A stretch of DNA of 64,000 nucleotides from Streptomyces griseoviridis (GTDB taxonomy: Bacteria; Actinomycetota; Actinomycetes; Streptomycetales; Streptomycetaceae). A model generated the notes under the pieces. It was not told the origin of the DNA, searched no databases, and saw only the letters and a program-made list of their open reading frames with translations. Location: positions 3,438,001-3,502,000 of the forward strand of contig NZ_CP029078.1 in NCBI RefSeq assembly GCF_005222485.1, in the 5' to 3' direction. Positions 26,281 through 34,639 of the stretch are shown piece by piece. Positions within the stretch are counted from its first letter, which is position 1, and every line of letters starts with the position of its first letter. Both the position numbers and the translations under genes were made by a program.

Positions 26281-27654
26281 TCAGCGCACCGCTGCCTTCC
26301 GGCGTCCGCGCACCGATCCGCGGTGTCCGCGGCGTTCCGGCTCGCGGCCGTCGAGCTGGATCCAGATCCGCACCTCGGTGCCGCCGAGCACCGACGAGCC
26401 GATCCTGACGTCGCCGCCGGTCGCCTCGGCGAGCCTGCGCACGATGTCGAGGCCGAGTCCGGTGGAGCCGTCGCTGCCCGAGCCCCGGCCGCGGGCCATC
26501 GCCGCCCGCGGGTCGGCGATGCCGGGGCCCGCGTCCGAGACGAGCACGATCACCGCGTCCTCGCCGTTGTGCACGTCGACCGCGAAGGCGGTGCCCTCGG
26601 CGGTGTGCCGGAAGACGTTGCCGAGCAGGGCGTCGAGCCCGGCCGCGAGGTCGGCGCGGGCCACCGGTATCCGCACCGGCCGGTCGGCGCCTGCCACCCG
26701 CCACTTGCGGCCCTCGTCCTCGGCGAGCGCCGACCAGAACGACATCCGCTCGCGCACCACCTCCGCCGCGTCGCACCCGGCGCCGGGACCGGCCGCCGCC
26801 GTCCGCGGCTTGGCCTCCCTTGCGGTGCGGATGATCGTGTCGACCTCGCGCTCCAACTGCGCGACGGCGGCCCGGGTCTGGTCGGCGGCCGGGCCCTCGC
26901 CGAGCGAGGCCGCGTTGAGCCGCAGCACGGTCAGCGGGGTGCGCAGCCGGTGCGACAGATCCGCCGCCAACTCCCGCTCGTTCGCCAGGAGTTGCACGAC
27001 CTGGTCGGCCATCGAGTTGAACGCGACCGCCGCGAGCCGCAGTTCAGTGGGGCCCTCCTCGGGGACCCGGGCGCCGAGCTTGCCCTCGCCGAGTTCGTGG
27101 GCGCCCTCGACCAGGCGCTGGGCGGGCTGCACCATCCGCACGCCGAGCCGGTCGGCGACCGCGACCGAGCCGACGATCAGGGCGGCCCCGACGCCCGCCA
27201 GCACCGCCCACGCCGTCCCGACGCCGTTGCTGACCTCGGACTCGGGGACGTACACCTCGACGACGGCGATGGCGCCCGAGCTGAGCGCGACCGGCTGGAG
27301 CAGGGTGGAGCCGCCGGGGACCTCGCTGGTGGAGGCGCGGCCGAGCCTGCGCACCGTCTCGATGTCCGCCTCGGCGGCCCGGCGGCGGCCGAGGTCGACG
27401 GCGGGCCCGCCGCCGGCCGCGGGCAGGTGCACGGCCATCCCGGCGTCGGCGCCCGCGGAGGCGACGACCCGCTCCAACTCGTCGCGTTCGGTGGTGATGG
27501 AGAGCGCGGGGGCGACCGCGGCCGCTTCCCGTTCCGCGTTGGAGAACGCGCGGTCGCGGGCCATCTCCTTGACGACCAGGCCGAGCGGGACCGCGAAGGC
27601 GACCACGACCATCGCGGTGACCGCGAGGCAGACCTTGACCAGGGCCCATCTCAT
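26281..27654 (-). CDS. Two-component sensor histidine kinase
   Basis: A 457-residue membrane kinase. TM1 is at about residues 5-27, followed by an extracytoplasmic sensor of about 120 residues, TM2 (AVLAGVGAALIVGSVAVA) and HAMP. The phosphoacceptor H is in LSHRLRTPLTVLR, N-box NVFRHT, G1 DAGPGI and G2 GSTGLGLDIVRR. The start ATG 27654 overlaps the response regulator stop (ATGA). The co-directional downstream gene is the chitinase, a possible target. Stimulus unknown. Confidence 0.92.
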   Translation of the reverse strand: MRWALVKVCLAVTAMVVVAFAVPLGLVVKEMARDRAFSNAEREAAAVAPALSITTERDELERVVASAGADAGMAVHLPAAGGGPAVDLGRRRAAEADIETVRRLGRASTSEVPGGSTLLQPVALSSGAIAVVEVYVPESEVSNGVGTAWAVLAGVGAALIVGSVAVADRLGVRMVQPAQRLVEGAHELGEGKLGARVPEEGPTELRLAAVAFNSMADQVVQLLANERELAADLSHRLRTPLTVLRLNAASLGEGPAADQTRAAVAQLEREVDTIIRTAREAKPRTAAAGPGAGCDAAEVVRERMSFWSALAEDEGRKWRVAGADRPVRIPVARADLAAGLDALLGNVFRHTAEGTAFAVDVHNGEDAVIVLVSDAGPGIADPRAAMARGRGSGSDGSTGLGLDIVRRLAEATGGDVRIGSSVLGGTEVRIWIQLDGREPERRGHRGSVRGRRKAAVR

Positions 27655-28358
27655 CGCGACTGCCCCGCTCCCGCCGGTGGCTCCAGCTTCACGCCGACCC
27701 CGCGCAGCGTGTGCAGATAGCGCGGGCGGGCCGCCGTCTCGCCCAACTTCCGCCGCAGCCACGACAGATGGACGTCGATGGTCTGGTCGTCGCCGTACGA
27801 CTGCTGCCAGACCTCGGCGAGCAGCTCCTTGCGCGGGACGACGACGCCGGGGCGGGCGGCGAGGAAGGCGAGCAGGTCGAACTCGCGGCGGGTGAGATCG
27901 AGCCGGACGCCGTCCAGCTCGGCCTGCCGGCGCAGCGGGTCGACGGTGAGGCCGCCGACGCTCAGCACGGTGGAGGGGGCGGCCTCCGGGCCGGCCGCGC
28001 GGGAGCGGCGCAGCACGGCCGCCATCCGGGCGGAGAGGTGCTCCACGGAGAAGGGTTTGGTGAGGTAGTCGTCGGCGCCCGCGTTCAAGAGGCGAACGAT
28101 CTCCGACTCGTCGTCCCGCGCGGTGGCGATGATCACCGGGACGTCGGTGATGCCGCGGAGCATCTTCAACGCCTCCGATCCGTCCAGATCGGGCAGTCCG
28201 AGGTCGAGCACGACCACGTCGAACCGGAAATGGGCGACTTCGCGCAGCGCCTCCAGTGCCGTGCCGACGCTGCGCACGGTGTGCGCGGCGTCGGTCAGGT
28301 GCCGGATCAGCGCCGACCGTACGAACTGGTCGTCCTCGACGACGAGCACACTTGCCAT
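27651..28358 (-). CDS. OmpR/PhoB-family response regulator
   Basis: A 235-residue regulator. The receiver has the acidic pocket ED, phosphoacceptor Asp in VVVLDLGLPD, a Thr/Ala switch and Lys in YLTKPF. The C-terminal winged helix ends with DQTIDVHLSWLRRKLGE and the wing YLHTLRGVGVKL. It starts at ATG 28358. Translationally coupled to the kinase. Divergent from the small secreted protein gene. Confidence 0.93.
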   Translation of the reverse strand: MASVLVVEDDQFVRSALIRHLTDAAHTVRSVGTALEALREVAHFRFDVVVLDLGLPDLDGSEALKMLRGITDVPVIIATARDDESEIVRLLNAGADDYLTKPFSVEHLSARMAAVLRRSRAAGPEAAPSTVLSVGGLTVDPLRRQAELDGVRLDLTRREFDLLAFLAARPGVVVPRKELLAEVWQQSYGDDQTIDVHLSWLRRKLGETAARPRYLHTLRGVGVKLEPPAGAGQSR

Positions 28359-28457
28359 GCGCCGCACCGTACGCCATCCGGGCGAGCCGGGTCCGAGCCT
28401 GTGGACAACTCCCCGGCGGGCGACAGGGGTGGGACGGGTGAGGCAGGATGGCACGCG

Positions 28458-28988
28458 ATGCGCAGAGGACTCGTACACGTACTCGCCTGGACGCTCGCCA
28501 CGGGCGCGGCGGCCACGCTGTCGTGGTGGGGTGTGCACACGGTGATGGCGGGCACCGCGTACGACCCGCCGCGCGCGCTGCCGATCGCGGCGGCCGACGC
28601 GACGACCCAGGAGTCGAAGCCGCTGGCGTCGGCGACGAGCCGCGCGCCGAAGCCGACCCGCTCGGCTCCCCCGCCGGCCCGCACCCCGGCGGTGACCCCG
28701 TCGGCGTCGCCGACCGCGTCGGCACCGGGCACGACGCCCACCCCCTCGCCGACGCCCAGCACGTCGGGCGAGGTCAAGTCCTATGACACCGACGGCGGCC
28801 GGGCGGTCTTCGATCTCGGCGCGACCTCGGCGACGCTCGTCTCGGCGACGCCGGGGGCGGGGTGGTCGATGCAGGTGTGGAAGACGGAGAGCTGGATCCG
28901 CGTGGAGTTCACGGCGGGCGCGGACCGGGTGTCGGTCTTCTGCACCTGGCACGACGGCCCACCCCGGGTGGAGATCGGCACGTACTGA
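28458..28988 (+). CDS. Membrane-anchored or secreted protein with Pro/Thr/Ser linker
   Basis: A 176-residue protein starting at ATG 28458. The N-terminal hydrophobic segment (about 7-31, HVLAWTLATGAAATLSWWGV) is a signal anchor. A 60-residue Ala/Pro/Ser/Thr linker follows. The compact C-terminal domain of about 65 residues begins KSYDTDGGRAVFDL and contains WSMQVWKTESWIRVEF and one Cys in VFCTWHDGP. No known family recognised beyond streptomycete secreted proteins. Divergent from the two-component system, which may regulate or sense it. Confidence 0.78.
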   Translation: MRRGLVHVLAWTLATGAAATLSWWGVHTVMAGTAYDPPRALPIAAADATTQESKPLASATSRAPKPTRSAPPPARTPAVTPSASPTASAPGTTPTPSPTPSTSGEVKSYDTDGGRAVFDLGATSATLVSATPGAGWSMQVWKTESWIRVEFTAGADRVSVFCTWHDGPPRVEIGTY

Positions 28989-29036
28989 GGCCGCGACGCC
29001 GCTCGACGCCCGTCAAGTCCCCCTTTCCGCACGGCC

Positions 29037-29132
29037 GTTCCGCCCGGCGCTCACTCAAGCAACGCCCTGGCGGCCGCCGTTCCGCCCGGCGCTCACACAA
29101 GCAACGCCCCCGCGGCCGTCGTTCCGCCCGGC
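29037..29132. repeat. 42-bp direct repeat, 2.3 copies
   Basis: GTTCCGCCCGGCGCTCAC begins at 29037 and 29079 and restarts at 29121. The period is exactly 42 bp, with about 90% identity. It lies in the gap between the secreted-protein gene and the stop of the leftward helicase gene. Confidence 0.9.
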
Positions 29133-29137
29133 TCCCC

Positions 29138-30472
29138 TCAGCCCCGCCACACCACCCGGTGTTCGCTCAGCCGTGCCAGGACCGCGTGGTTGGCCTCCCA
29201 GCCGTCCGGGAACTTCACCAGGGTTCCCAACTGGACGGGTTCCGTGGACGGGTAGTCGTCCAGGAGGTCGCTCACGCCGGCCCGGCAGACCACCACGCAC
29301 GCGTGGCGGTGGCGGGAGGCCAGGACGCAGAGGCGGCCCGTCTCCAGGTGGAACGCGGTGGCGTCGGGGCGGCCGGAGAGCGGGTGGAGGACCACCGTGA
29401 CGTCGAACTCCCTGCCCTGGAGGCGGTTCGCCGTGTCGACCGTGACGTCAGTGACGCCGAGGTCGGCCAGGGCGGCCCGGACCGCCGACGCCTGGTCGCG
29501 GTGGGCGGTGCCGACGGCGATCCGGTCGGCGGTGAGCGGCGTCGGGTCGTCGGCGCGCTCCGACGTGGCCGCGCCGCCCCGGTCGAGGAGCCGGCGCACC
29601 ACCGCCGCGACCGCCCGCACCGCCTCCGGGTCGGTGCGCGGGGTGTGCCGCGCGGGCAGTTCCAGCAGGCCCCAACCGGCCCTCGCCGCCTCGTCGATGA
29701 CCTCGTCGGGCCCCGATCCGTCGGACGGGACCGCGAAGGCGAGCCTGCGGTCGTCGTGGCCGGTGCCGCTGCGGAACGGCGTGTACGGGTAGAACGCGGC
29801 CGACACCAGGGGCGCCGCCGAGGCGGGCAGCCGCCAGGAGACCGGCAGCCGGTGCTGGGGCAGCTCCGGGTTGTGGGCCAGCAGGGTGCTGACGGCGGAC
29901 GCCGACGGGTCGTACGACAGGCCCGCCCACTGCTCGCTGCCGACGATCGCGAACGGGTCCAACTGGCCCGGGTCGCCCACGAACAGCGCCCGTTCGAACA
30001 GTCCGGCGACGGCGAGCAGGGAGTCCGAGCGCATCTGGTACGCCTCGTCGACGATCGCGTGCCGCCAGGGCTCGTCGACCTTGACGTGCGCCCACTTGGC
30101 GGCCGTGGAGATCACCACGGCGAGCCCGGCGAGGTCGGCCGCCTTCGCCGAGGTGCGGACGCCCGGCAGGTCGTCGAGCGCCTTGTCGTAGGCGTCGGCG
30201 TCGCTGCTGTGCAGTCGGCCGACGGGCAGCTCGGGGTTCTTCTCGGCGAGCCGCAGGACGAGGTCGTCGACCTGCGCGTTGGTCTGCGCCACCACCATCA
30301 ACGGGCGCCCCGCGTCGGCAAGTTCGAGCGCGGCCCGCACCACGAGGGTGGACTTGCCCGCGCCGGGCGGTGAGTCCACGACCACCCCTCGGTGGGTGCC
30401 GTGCAGGGTGTCGCGCAGGATCGCCCCGGTGGCGCGCGCCGCCTCGGCTCCCGGGTCGAAAACGGCGGTCAC
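29138..30472 (-). CDS. SF1 (Upf1/Dna2-like) DNA/RNA helicase
   Basis: A 444-residue protein with a complete SF1 motif set. Walker A is SPPGAGKST (34-42), Ia VAQTNAQVDDL, II VDEAYQ (D142-E143), III GDPGQLDPF and IV VSWRLP. Motif V is TANRLQGREFDV and VI LASRHRHACVV. The motif VI form (SRHRHA) and TANRLQG point to the Upf1/Dna2 group. It starts at GTG 30472, overlapping the stop of the 533-aa gene (GTGA). Last gene of the four-gene nuclease-helicase operon. Likely an ATP-dependent translocase on nucleic acid; substrate unknown. Confidence 0.88.
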   Translation of the reverse strand: MTAVFDPGAEAARATGAILRDTLHGTHRGVVVDSPPGAGKSTLVVRAALELADAGRPLMVVAQTNAQVDDLVLRLAEKNPELPVGRLHSSDADAYDKALDDLPGVRTSAKAADLAGLAVVISTAAKWAHVKVDEPWRHAIVDEAYQMRSDSLLAVAGLFERALFVGDPGQLDPFAIVGSEQWAGLSYDPSASAVSTLLAHNPELPQHRLPVSWRLPASAAPLVSAAFYPYTPFRSGTGHDDRRLAFAVPSDGSGPDEVIDEAARAGWGLLELPARHTPRTDPEAVRAVAAVVRRLLDRGGAATSERADDPTPLTADRIAVGTAHRDQASAVRAALADLGVTDVTVDTANRLQGREFDVTVVLHPLSGRPDATAFHLETGRLCVLASRHRHACVVVCRAGVSDLLDDYPSTEPVQLGTLVKFPDGWEANHAVLARLSEHRVVWRG

Positions 30473-32070
30473 AGCACGTCCTCCTCGGTCACACGGTCGG
30501 CGGCCTCGGGTCCGGCCGCGCCGGGCGGGCCGCCGTGGGTCCACGGGGTGTCGTCGGGCTCGGGCAGCTTGGGGCCGCCGCGCTGCTCGTGCTCGAACAG
30601 GGTGCAGCAGAGCCGGTCGCCCTTCTCCGGCACCGACCCGCTCTCCGGTTCCTTGCCGCGCCCCATCTTGTCGAGGATCCGCAGCACGACGAGGGTGCCG
30701 TGGACGCTGTCGTCCTCGTACCCGACGCACTCCGCCGACTGGGGTTTGCCGCCGAGCGAGCGGTAGACCTTCGTCCGCTCGCCGAGCTGCGGCCGGTCGT
30801 CGGTGCGGAGTGTCACCAGCGGGCGCGGGCTCGGCCTCCTGCCCTCGCTGTACGCCATGACGACGTCGATGACCTCGCCGGTGAACGCCTCCCCCGACAG
30901 CCGCCTGCCCGCCATCACCAGCGGGTCGTCGAGCGCCTCCTGCGCGTCGAGGCGGGCCTGTTCGCGCTCGCGGGCGGCGAGTTTGCCGGCCGCGGTGACC
31001 GCGTCGTCGCGGCGCGGCTGCGGGGGTTCGCCCGCGGCGATGCGGTCGCGCTGGCCGGTGAACGACCAGCGGTCGCGCGTCCACCGCTCCTCGACGTGCG
31101 CGCCGACGGGCAGTCCGCGCAGCAGGTCGAGGCCGCGCCACACCGCCTTCCAGGTGGGCATGGCCTGGCTCTCGACCAGGTCGCGGATCCGGCGTTCCGC
31201 GGCGGTCAGGTCACCGAGCCTCTCGTCGGCGGCGAGGCCGTCCTCGGCGGCGGCGAGCGCGGCGCGGGCCCGGTCGTACTCCTCGACGGCCGGGGCGAGG
31301 AGCTTGTTGTCGAAGGTCGGGTCGGTGGCGGGTCCGGCCGGCGGGCACAGCAGCCGGCCCTCGGCGTCGCGCGCGATCTCGGCCCGCAGCGCCTCCTCGG
31401 CGCCGGTGCGCCCGGACGGCGGGTCGATCCAGGCGAGCAGCGCGCCCAGGTGCTGGTCCTCGAGGGTGGACTGGCCGGTCGCCCAGTGCCGGGACAGCAG
31501 GTCCGTCATCGCGGGCAGCAGGGACGACCCCGGCACCCGGGCGCGCTCGCCGTAGTGGGTCAGCCAGCGGCCGAGCAACGGTACGCGCGGGGGCGCCGGA
31601 TAGGGCGTCTCCGGGTCCTGCTCCGCCGTCCGCCTGAACCGCATGGAGCGGCCGAGCAGCCGCACGAACTCGACGCCCGCCCGGCTGGGGACGATCAACT
31701 GCGGTGCGTCCGCGCAGAGTTCGACCTCGACCTTGACCCGCTTGCCGGTCTCCGGGTCGATCTCGTTGCGCTCGGCGGCCTCCACGGCGCCTGCGTAGGT
31801 GTCGATGTACGGCAGGACGGTGTCGGCCAGCTCCGCGAGGAAGGCGAACCGCAGGTCGCGGTCGCGGGGTTGCGGGACTACGAGCAGCCGCGGCGCGTCC
31901 CGCTCGGTGCCGACCAGCGCGCCGAGCGGCGCCCCGGCTTCGCCCGCGGTGGTCAACGGGACGAGCACCAGGGGCCGTTCGGAGAGGTGCCGGTGTCTGA
32001 CCGTCGCGGCGACCTGGGCGCGCCCGGTGCTGACGGCTTCGAGCCGGGCCAGAGTGGAGATCAACGACAT
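30469..32070 (-). CDS. 533-residue unknown protein of the nuclease-helicase operon
   Basis: Starts at ATG 32070 (MSLISTLARLEAV). No named family recognised. Residues 1-150 are mixed alpha/beta (LVLVPLTTAGEAG, LRFAFLAELADTVLPYID). The middle is helical and charged (AERRIRDLVESQAMPTWKAV, REREQARLDAQEALD). The last 130 residues look beta-rich (GEVIDVVMAYSE, PLVTLRTDD, GTLVVLRILDK, DRLCCTLFEHE), which could be the OB/1B-type domain that precedes the helicase core in Upf1/Dna2 proteins. It is coupled to the helicase by GTGA and overlaps the upstream microprotein by 10 bp. Probably a subunit of the same machine. Confidence 0.8.
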   Translation of the reverse strand: MSLISTLARLEAVSTGRAQVAATVRHRHLSERPLVLVPLTTAGEAGAPLGALVGTERDAPRLLVVPQPRDRDLRFAFLAELADTVLPYIDTYAGAVEAAERNEIDPETGKRVKVEVELCADAPQLIVPSRAGVEFVRLLGRSMRFRRTAEQDPETPYPAPPRVPLLGRWLTHYGERARVPGSSLLPAMTDLLSRHWATGQSTLEDQHLGALLAWIDPPSGRTGAEEALRAEIARDAEGRLLCPPAGPATDPTFDNKLLAPAVEEYDRARAALAAAEDGLAADERLGDLTAAERRIRDLVESQAMPTWKAVWRGLDLLRGLPVGAHVEERWTRDRWSFTGQRDRIAAGEPPQPRRDDAVTAAGKLAAREREQARLDAQEALDDPLVMAGRRLSGEAFTGEVIDVVMAYSEGRRPSPRPLVTLRTDDRPQLGERTKVYRSLGGKPQSAECVGYEDDSVHGTLVVLRILDKMGRGKEPESGSVPEKGDRLCCTLFEHEQRGGPKLPEPDDTPWTHGGPPGAAGPEAADRVTEEDVL

Positions 32071-32285
32071 ACGGCGGCCTCGGGGACACGGGAGAGCGGG
32101 ACGACGGCGTCGGCAGCGGCGGAAGCGGCGACGGCGGGGAGGGCGGGAGCGGCGACGGCGGGGAGGGCGGGAGCGGCGACGGCAGCGGCAGCGGTAGGGG
32201 CGGCGGGAACGGCAGCGGCGGGAGCAGCCGGACGGGCCGCGGCGGGCGCGGGGCGGGCGGCGGAACCCGCGGACTGCGTCGTCAT
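32061..32285 (-). CDS. Ala/Pro-rich 74-residue microprotein in the nuclease-helicase operon
   Basis: ATG 32285 overlaps the nuclease stop codon as ATGA. The stop at 32061 overlaps the start of the 533-aa gene by 10 bp. This coupling is the main reason to call it a gene, since the alternative frame for an extended 533-aa protein here would be Arg-rich and implausible. The sequence is nearly all Ala, Pro and Val (MTTQSAGSAARPAPAA) with the eight-residue unit APALPAVA repeated exactly. It may be a flexible linker protein or merely a translational bridge. Confidence 0.5.
   Translation of the reverse strand: MTTQSAGSAARPAPAAARPAAPAAAVPAAPTAAAAVAAPALPAVAAPALPAVAASAAADAVVPLSRVPEAAVCR
32127..32174. 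repeat. 24-bp perfect tandem repeat in the microprotein
   Basis: GGCGACGGCGGGGAGGGCGG plus GAGC, two exact adjacent copies (32127-32150 and 32151-32174). They encode the APALPAVA octapeptide on the minus strand; copy-number change preserves the frame. Confidence 0.9.
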
Positions 32286-33610
32286 CGGAGCGTGCCTCCG
32301 CCCGCTTCCCTCGCCGCCCCCGCAAGGGCCGCGTCCGATCCCGCCAGGGCCGCGTCCGGTCCCGCCGGGCCGCCGCCCGCCGCCGTCGCCAGTGCCTCCG
32401 CGCGCAGCCGGGCCGCGCGGCGCAGCGCGGCCACCGCCGGGTCGGCCGGGTCGCCCTGTTCGCCGCGGGCCGCCGCGAGGACGTCCTCGACCGTGGTCAG
32501 GCCGCCCAGTTCGGCGCGGACCGTGCGGCCGAGCGCGGTCACCGCGCCACCCGCGCGGGAGCGGTCGCGGCAGTGGAAGGCCAGTTCGCAGGCGGCCAGG
32601 CACTCGGGCGCGTAGCTGGCCGGTACCGACTCGACGGCGGCGGTCAGTTCGCCCGCGGGCAGCCGGGGCGAGAAGCAGGTGCCGTCGGGCAGGTCGTCCG
32701 CGATGTCCTCGATGCGGGTGAGCCGGGTGAGCTGGCGGGCGGTGACGGCGCGCTGTTTGCGGACGTCGACGGCTGACGCCGTCGGCAGGTTGGAGAAGTC
32801 CTTGGGGCAGACCAGCAGGACCCGGCTGCGCACCTCGGGGGCCGGGTCGAGCCGGGCGGCGACCTGTTCGAGGGCCAGCACGTAGACGGCGGCCTGGCGG
32901 GCGGCGGCGCCGACCTTCGCCGGGTCCGCCGAACCGTCCAGCATCGGGAAGGACTTGATCTCGACGACCGTCCAACTGCCGTCCGGGTGCACCACGACGG
33001 CGTCCGGCTCCAGGAAGGCGGCGGACCCGGCGACGTCCAGAGCGAGCATCGGGTGGTCGAGCAGGCTCCAGCGGCCGGTCCCGGTGGCCGCCGCGGCGTA
33101 GGTCGCCTCGCGCAGCGTCAGTTCGGTGCGGGCCGTGCGGCCCTCGGGTCCCGGGGCGCCGAGGTCGGGCAGGTGGGCGTCGGCGGGCGGGGCGGCCTTC
33201 GGGTCGAGGTGCTCGTGGACCAGGCGGAGCAGCTCCGCGCCGCCGTCCGCCTTGACCTTGGCCTCGAACGCGTTCCCTCTGGTCAGCGCGAACTGGGACT
33301 GGCCGAAGCCGGAGGGGGCGCCCAGCGCGCCCGCGAGGGCGGCCTTGTCGACCCCCGCGCCGTCCAGGATCGCGCGGCGGTCGCAGCCGGGGTTGGCGGC
33401 GAGCGCCGCGAGGGCGCGGGCGTCGAGCGCCTTGGCCTGGACGTCGGGGCCGCGCAGCTCAGCGAGCCGCTGCCGGAGCCCCTTCGCCCGCGTCCGCGGG
33501 TGAGGCGTCCGGTTCGCCTCCCCCTGCTCCTCCTGCGATGTGTGACTCGCGCTGCCGTGGAATTCGCTCACCCGTCGAAGTCTGGCATCCACCACTGACA
33601 ATCGAGGCAC
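32282..33610 (-). CDS. RecB/Cas4-type PD-(D/E)XK nuclease with a probable Fe-S cluster
   Basis: 442 residues from GTG 33610 (GAGGGG five bases upstream); GTG 33570 is an alternative. The RecB-family nuclease motifs are ordered and complete: GNAFE (112-116), D203 in EPDAVVV, E217-I-K219 in VVEIKSFP, and Q239-x3-Y243. Cysteines C76 plus C337-x3-C341-x5-C347 (ECLAACELAFHC) resemble the Fe-S cluster that staples Cas4, AddB and Dna2 nuclease domains. First gene of a coupled operon ending in an SF1 helicase. It overlaps the 3' end of the upstream PAP2 gene by up to 152 bp. Confidence 0.85.
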   Translation of the reverse strand: MPRLSVVDARLRRVSEFHGSASHTSQEEQGEANRTPHPRTRAKGLRQRLAELRGPDVQAKALDARALAALAANPGCDRRAILDGAGVDKAALAGALGAPSGFGQSQFALTRGNAFEAKVKADGGAELLRLVHEHLDPKAAPPADAHLPDLGAPGPEGRTARTELTLREATYAAAATGTGRWSLLDHPMLALDVAGSAAFLEPDAVVVHPDGSWTVVEIKSFPMLDGSADPAKVGAAARQAAVYVLALEQVAARLDPAPEVRSRVLLVCPKDFSNLPTASAVDVRKQRAVTARQLTRLTRIEDIADDLPDGTCFSPRLPAGELTAAVESVPASYAPECLAACELAFHCRDRSRAGGAVTALGRTVRAELGGLTTVEDVLAAARGEQGDPADPAVAALRRAARLRAEALATAAGGGPAGPDAALAGSDAALAGAAREAGGGTLR

Positions 33611-34424
33611 GTGTGCCCCTCGCTGCCCCGAGCGTCACGGCTGTCCGGGCCCGGAGCCGGTCGGCGCAGCGCGTCACGAACGGGGTGAGGAGCAGTCCGA
33701 CGCCCATCACGGCGGCGCCCGCGACGGCGTCGAGGAAGTAGTGGTTGGCGGTGCCCATGACCACGACGGTGGTGAGCAGCGGGTAGGCGAGGGCGAGGGC
33801 CTTCGTGGCGCGGTTGCCGCCGAAGCGCCAGAGCACGATCCCGCACCACAGCGCCCAGCCGACGTGCAGGCTCGGCATCGCCGCGTACTGGTTGGTCATG
33901 CCGCCGAGGCCGCGCGGCGCGCTGGCCTCGCCGCCCCACCAGCCGTAGGAGCTGTACTGGGCCATGGTGTCGACGAAGCCGTGGCCGGCGGCGAGCAGCC
34001 GGGGCGGGCAGGTGGGCAGCAGGGTGAAGCCGATCAGACCGATGAAGGTGGACGTCATCAGCCAGGTGCGGGCGGCCCGGTAGCGCACCGCGCGGGAGCG
34101 GAAGAGCCAGATCAGGACGGCGGGCGTGACCAGGTAGTGCAGGGACGCGTACCAGAAGTCGGCCGGGACGCCGAGCCACGCCTCACGGGTGAAGAGGCGG
34201 TTGAGCGGGTGTTCGGCGTTGAGGTGCAGGGCCTTCTCGACGCGCAGGATCGCCAGGCCGTGGTCGACGGCGGTCTCCACGTTGCCGCGGGCGAGGAGCC
34301 GGCCCGCCGAGTAGCAGGCGTAGACCAGCAGGATCAGCGGCAGCTCGGTCCACCAGCGCAGTCGGGTCCGCGGCGCCTCGGTGCCCGGTATCTCGGTCGA
34401 CGGCATCCGATCGCCCTCCCCCAT
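33459..34424 (-). CDS. PAP2-family membrane phosphatase
   Basis: A 321-residue integral membrane protein with about six helices and PAP2 phosphatase motifs. The motifs are degenerate KxxxxxxRP at [11 protein letters not shown], then [10 protein letters not shown] (PSLH) and [14 protein letters not shown] (H-x3-D). Members act on lipid phosphates or transfer inositol phosphates; this InsPase-like subfamily (PP-x-R-L-L) is common in actinobacteria. The last 70 residues are soluble and overlap the nuclease gene in another frame. ATG 34424 is chosen because GGGGGAGGG lies nearby; ATG 34406 is also possible. Confidence 0.87.
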   Translation of the reverse strand: MGEGDRMPSTEIPGTEAPRTRLRWWTELPLILLVYACYSAGRLLARGNVETAVDHGLAILRVEKALHLNAEHPLNRLFTREAWLGVPADFWYASLHYLVTPAVLIWLFRSRAVRYRAARTWLMTSTFIGLIGFTLLPTCPPRLLAAGHGFVDTMAQYSSYGWWGGEASAPRGLGGMTNQYAAMPSLHVGWALWCGIVLWRFGGNRATKALALAYPLLTTVVVMGTANHYFLDAVAGAAVMGVGLLLTPFVTRCADRLRARTAVTLGAARGTRASIVSGGCQTSTGERIPRQRESHIAGGAGGGEPDASPADAGEGAPAAAR

Positions 34425-34639
34425 TCGTTCTCGCGCGGCGCCCGGCGTTCGGGCTGGCCCACTTTACGGCGTCCGCGCCGGCCCCGGTGGGCGGCCCCGG
34501 CACCCCCGCCACTCAAAGACGCCGTCATCGCCCACCGGGTTGCCCTGTTCTGGCGTGCGCGATGATGGACGGGTTCCACCTGTTCTTTTCTCCCCAGGGC
34601 TCCCGGAGATTCCTCCGTGGCACCCCGAAAGGTTTCTTC

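Noticed and set aside
29037..29132. CRISPR-like array
   Set aside because: Only 2.3 copies directly adjacent with no spacers and no cas1/cas2; a simple tandem repeat.
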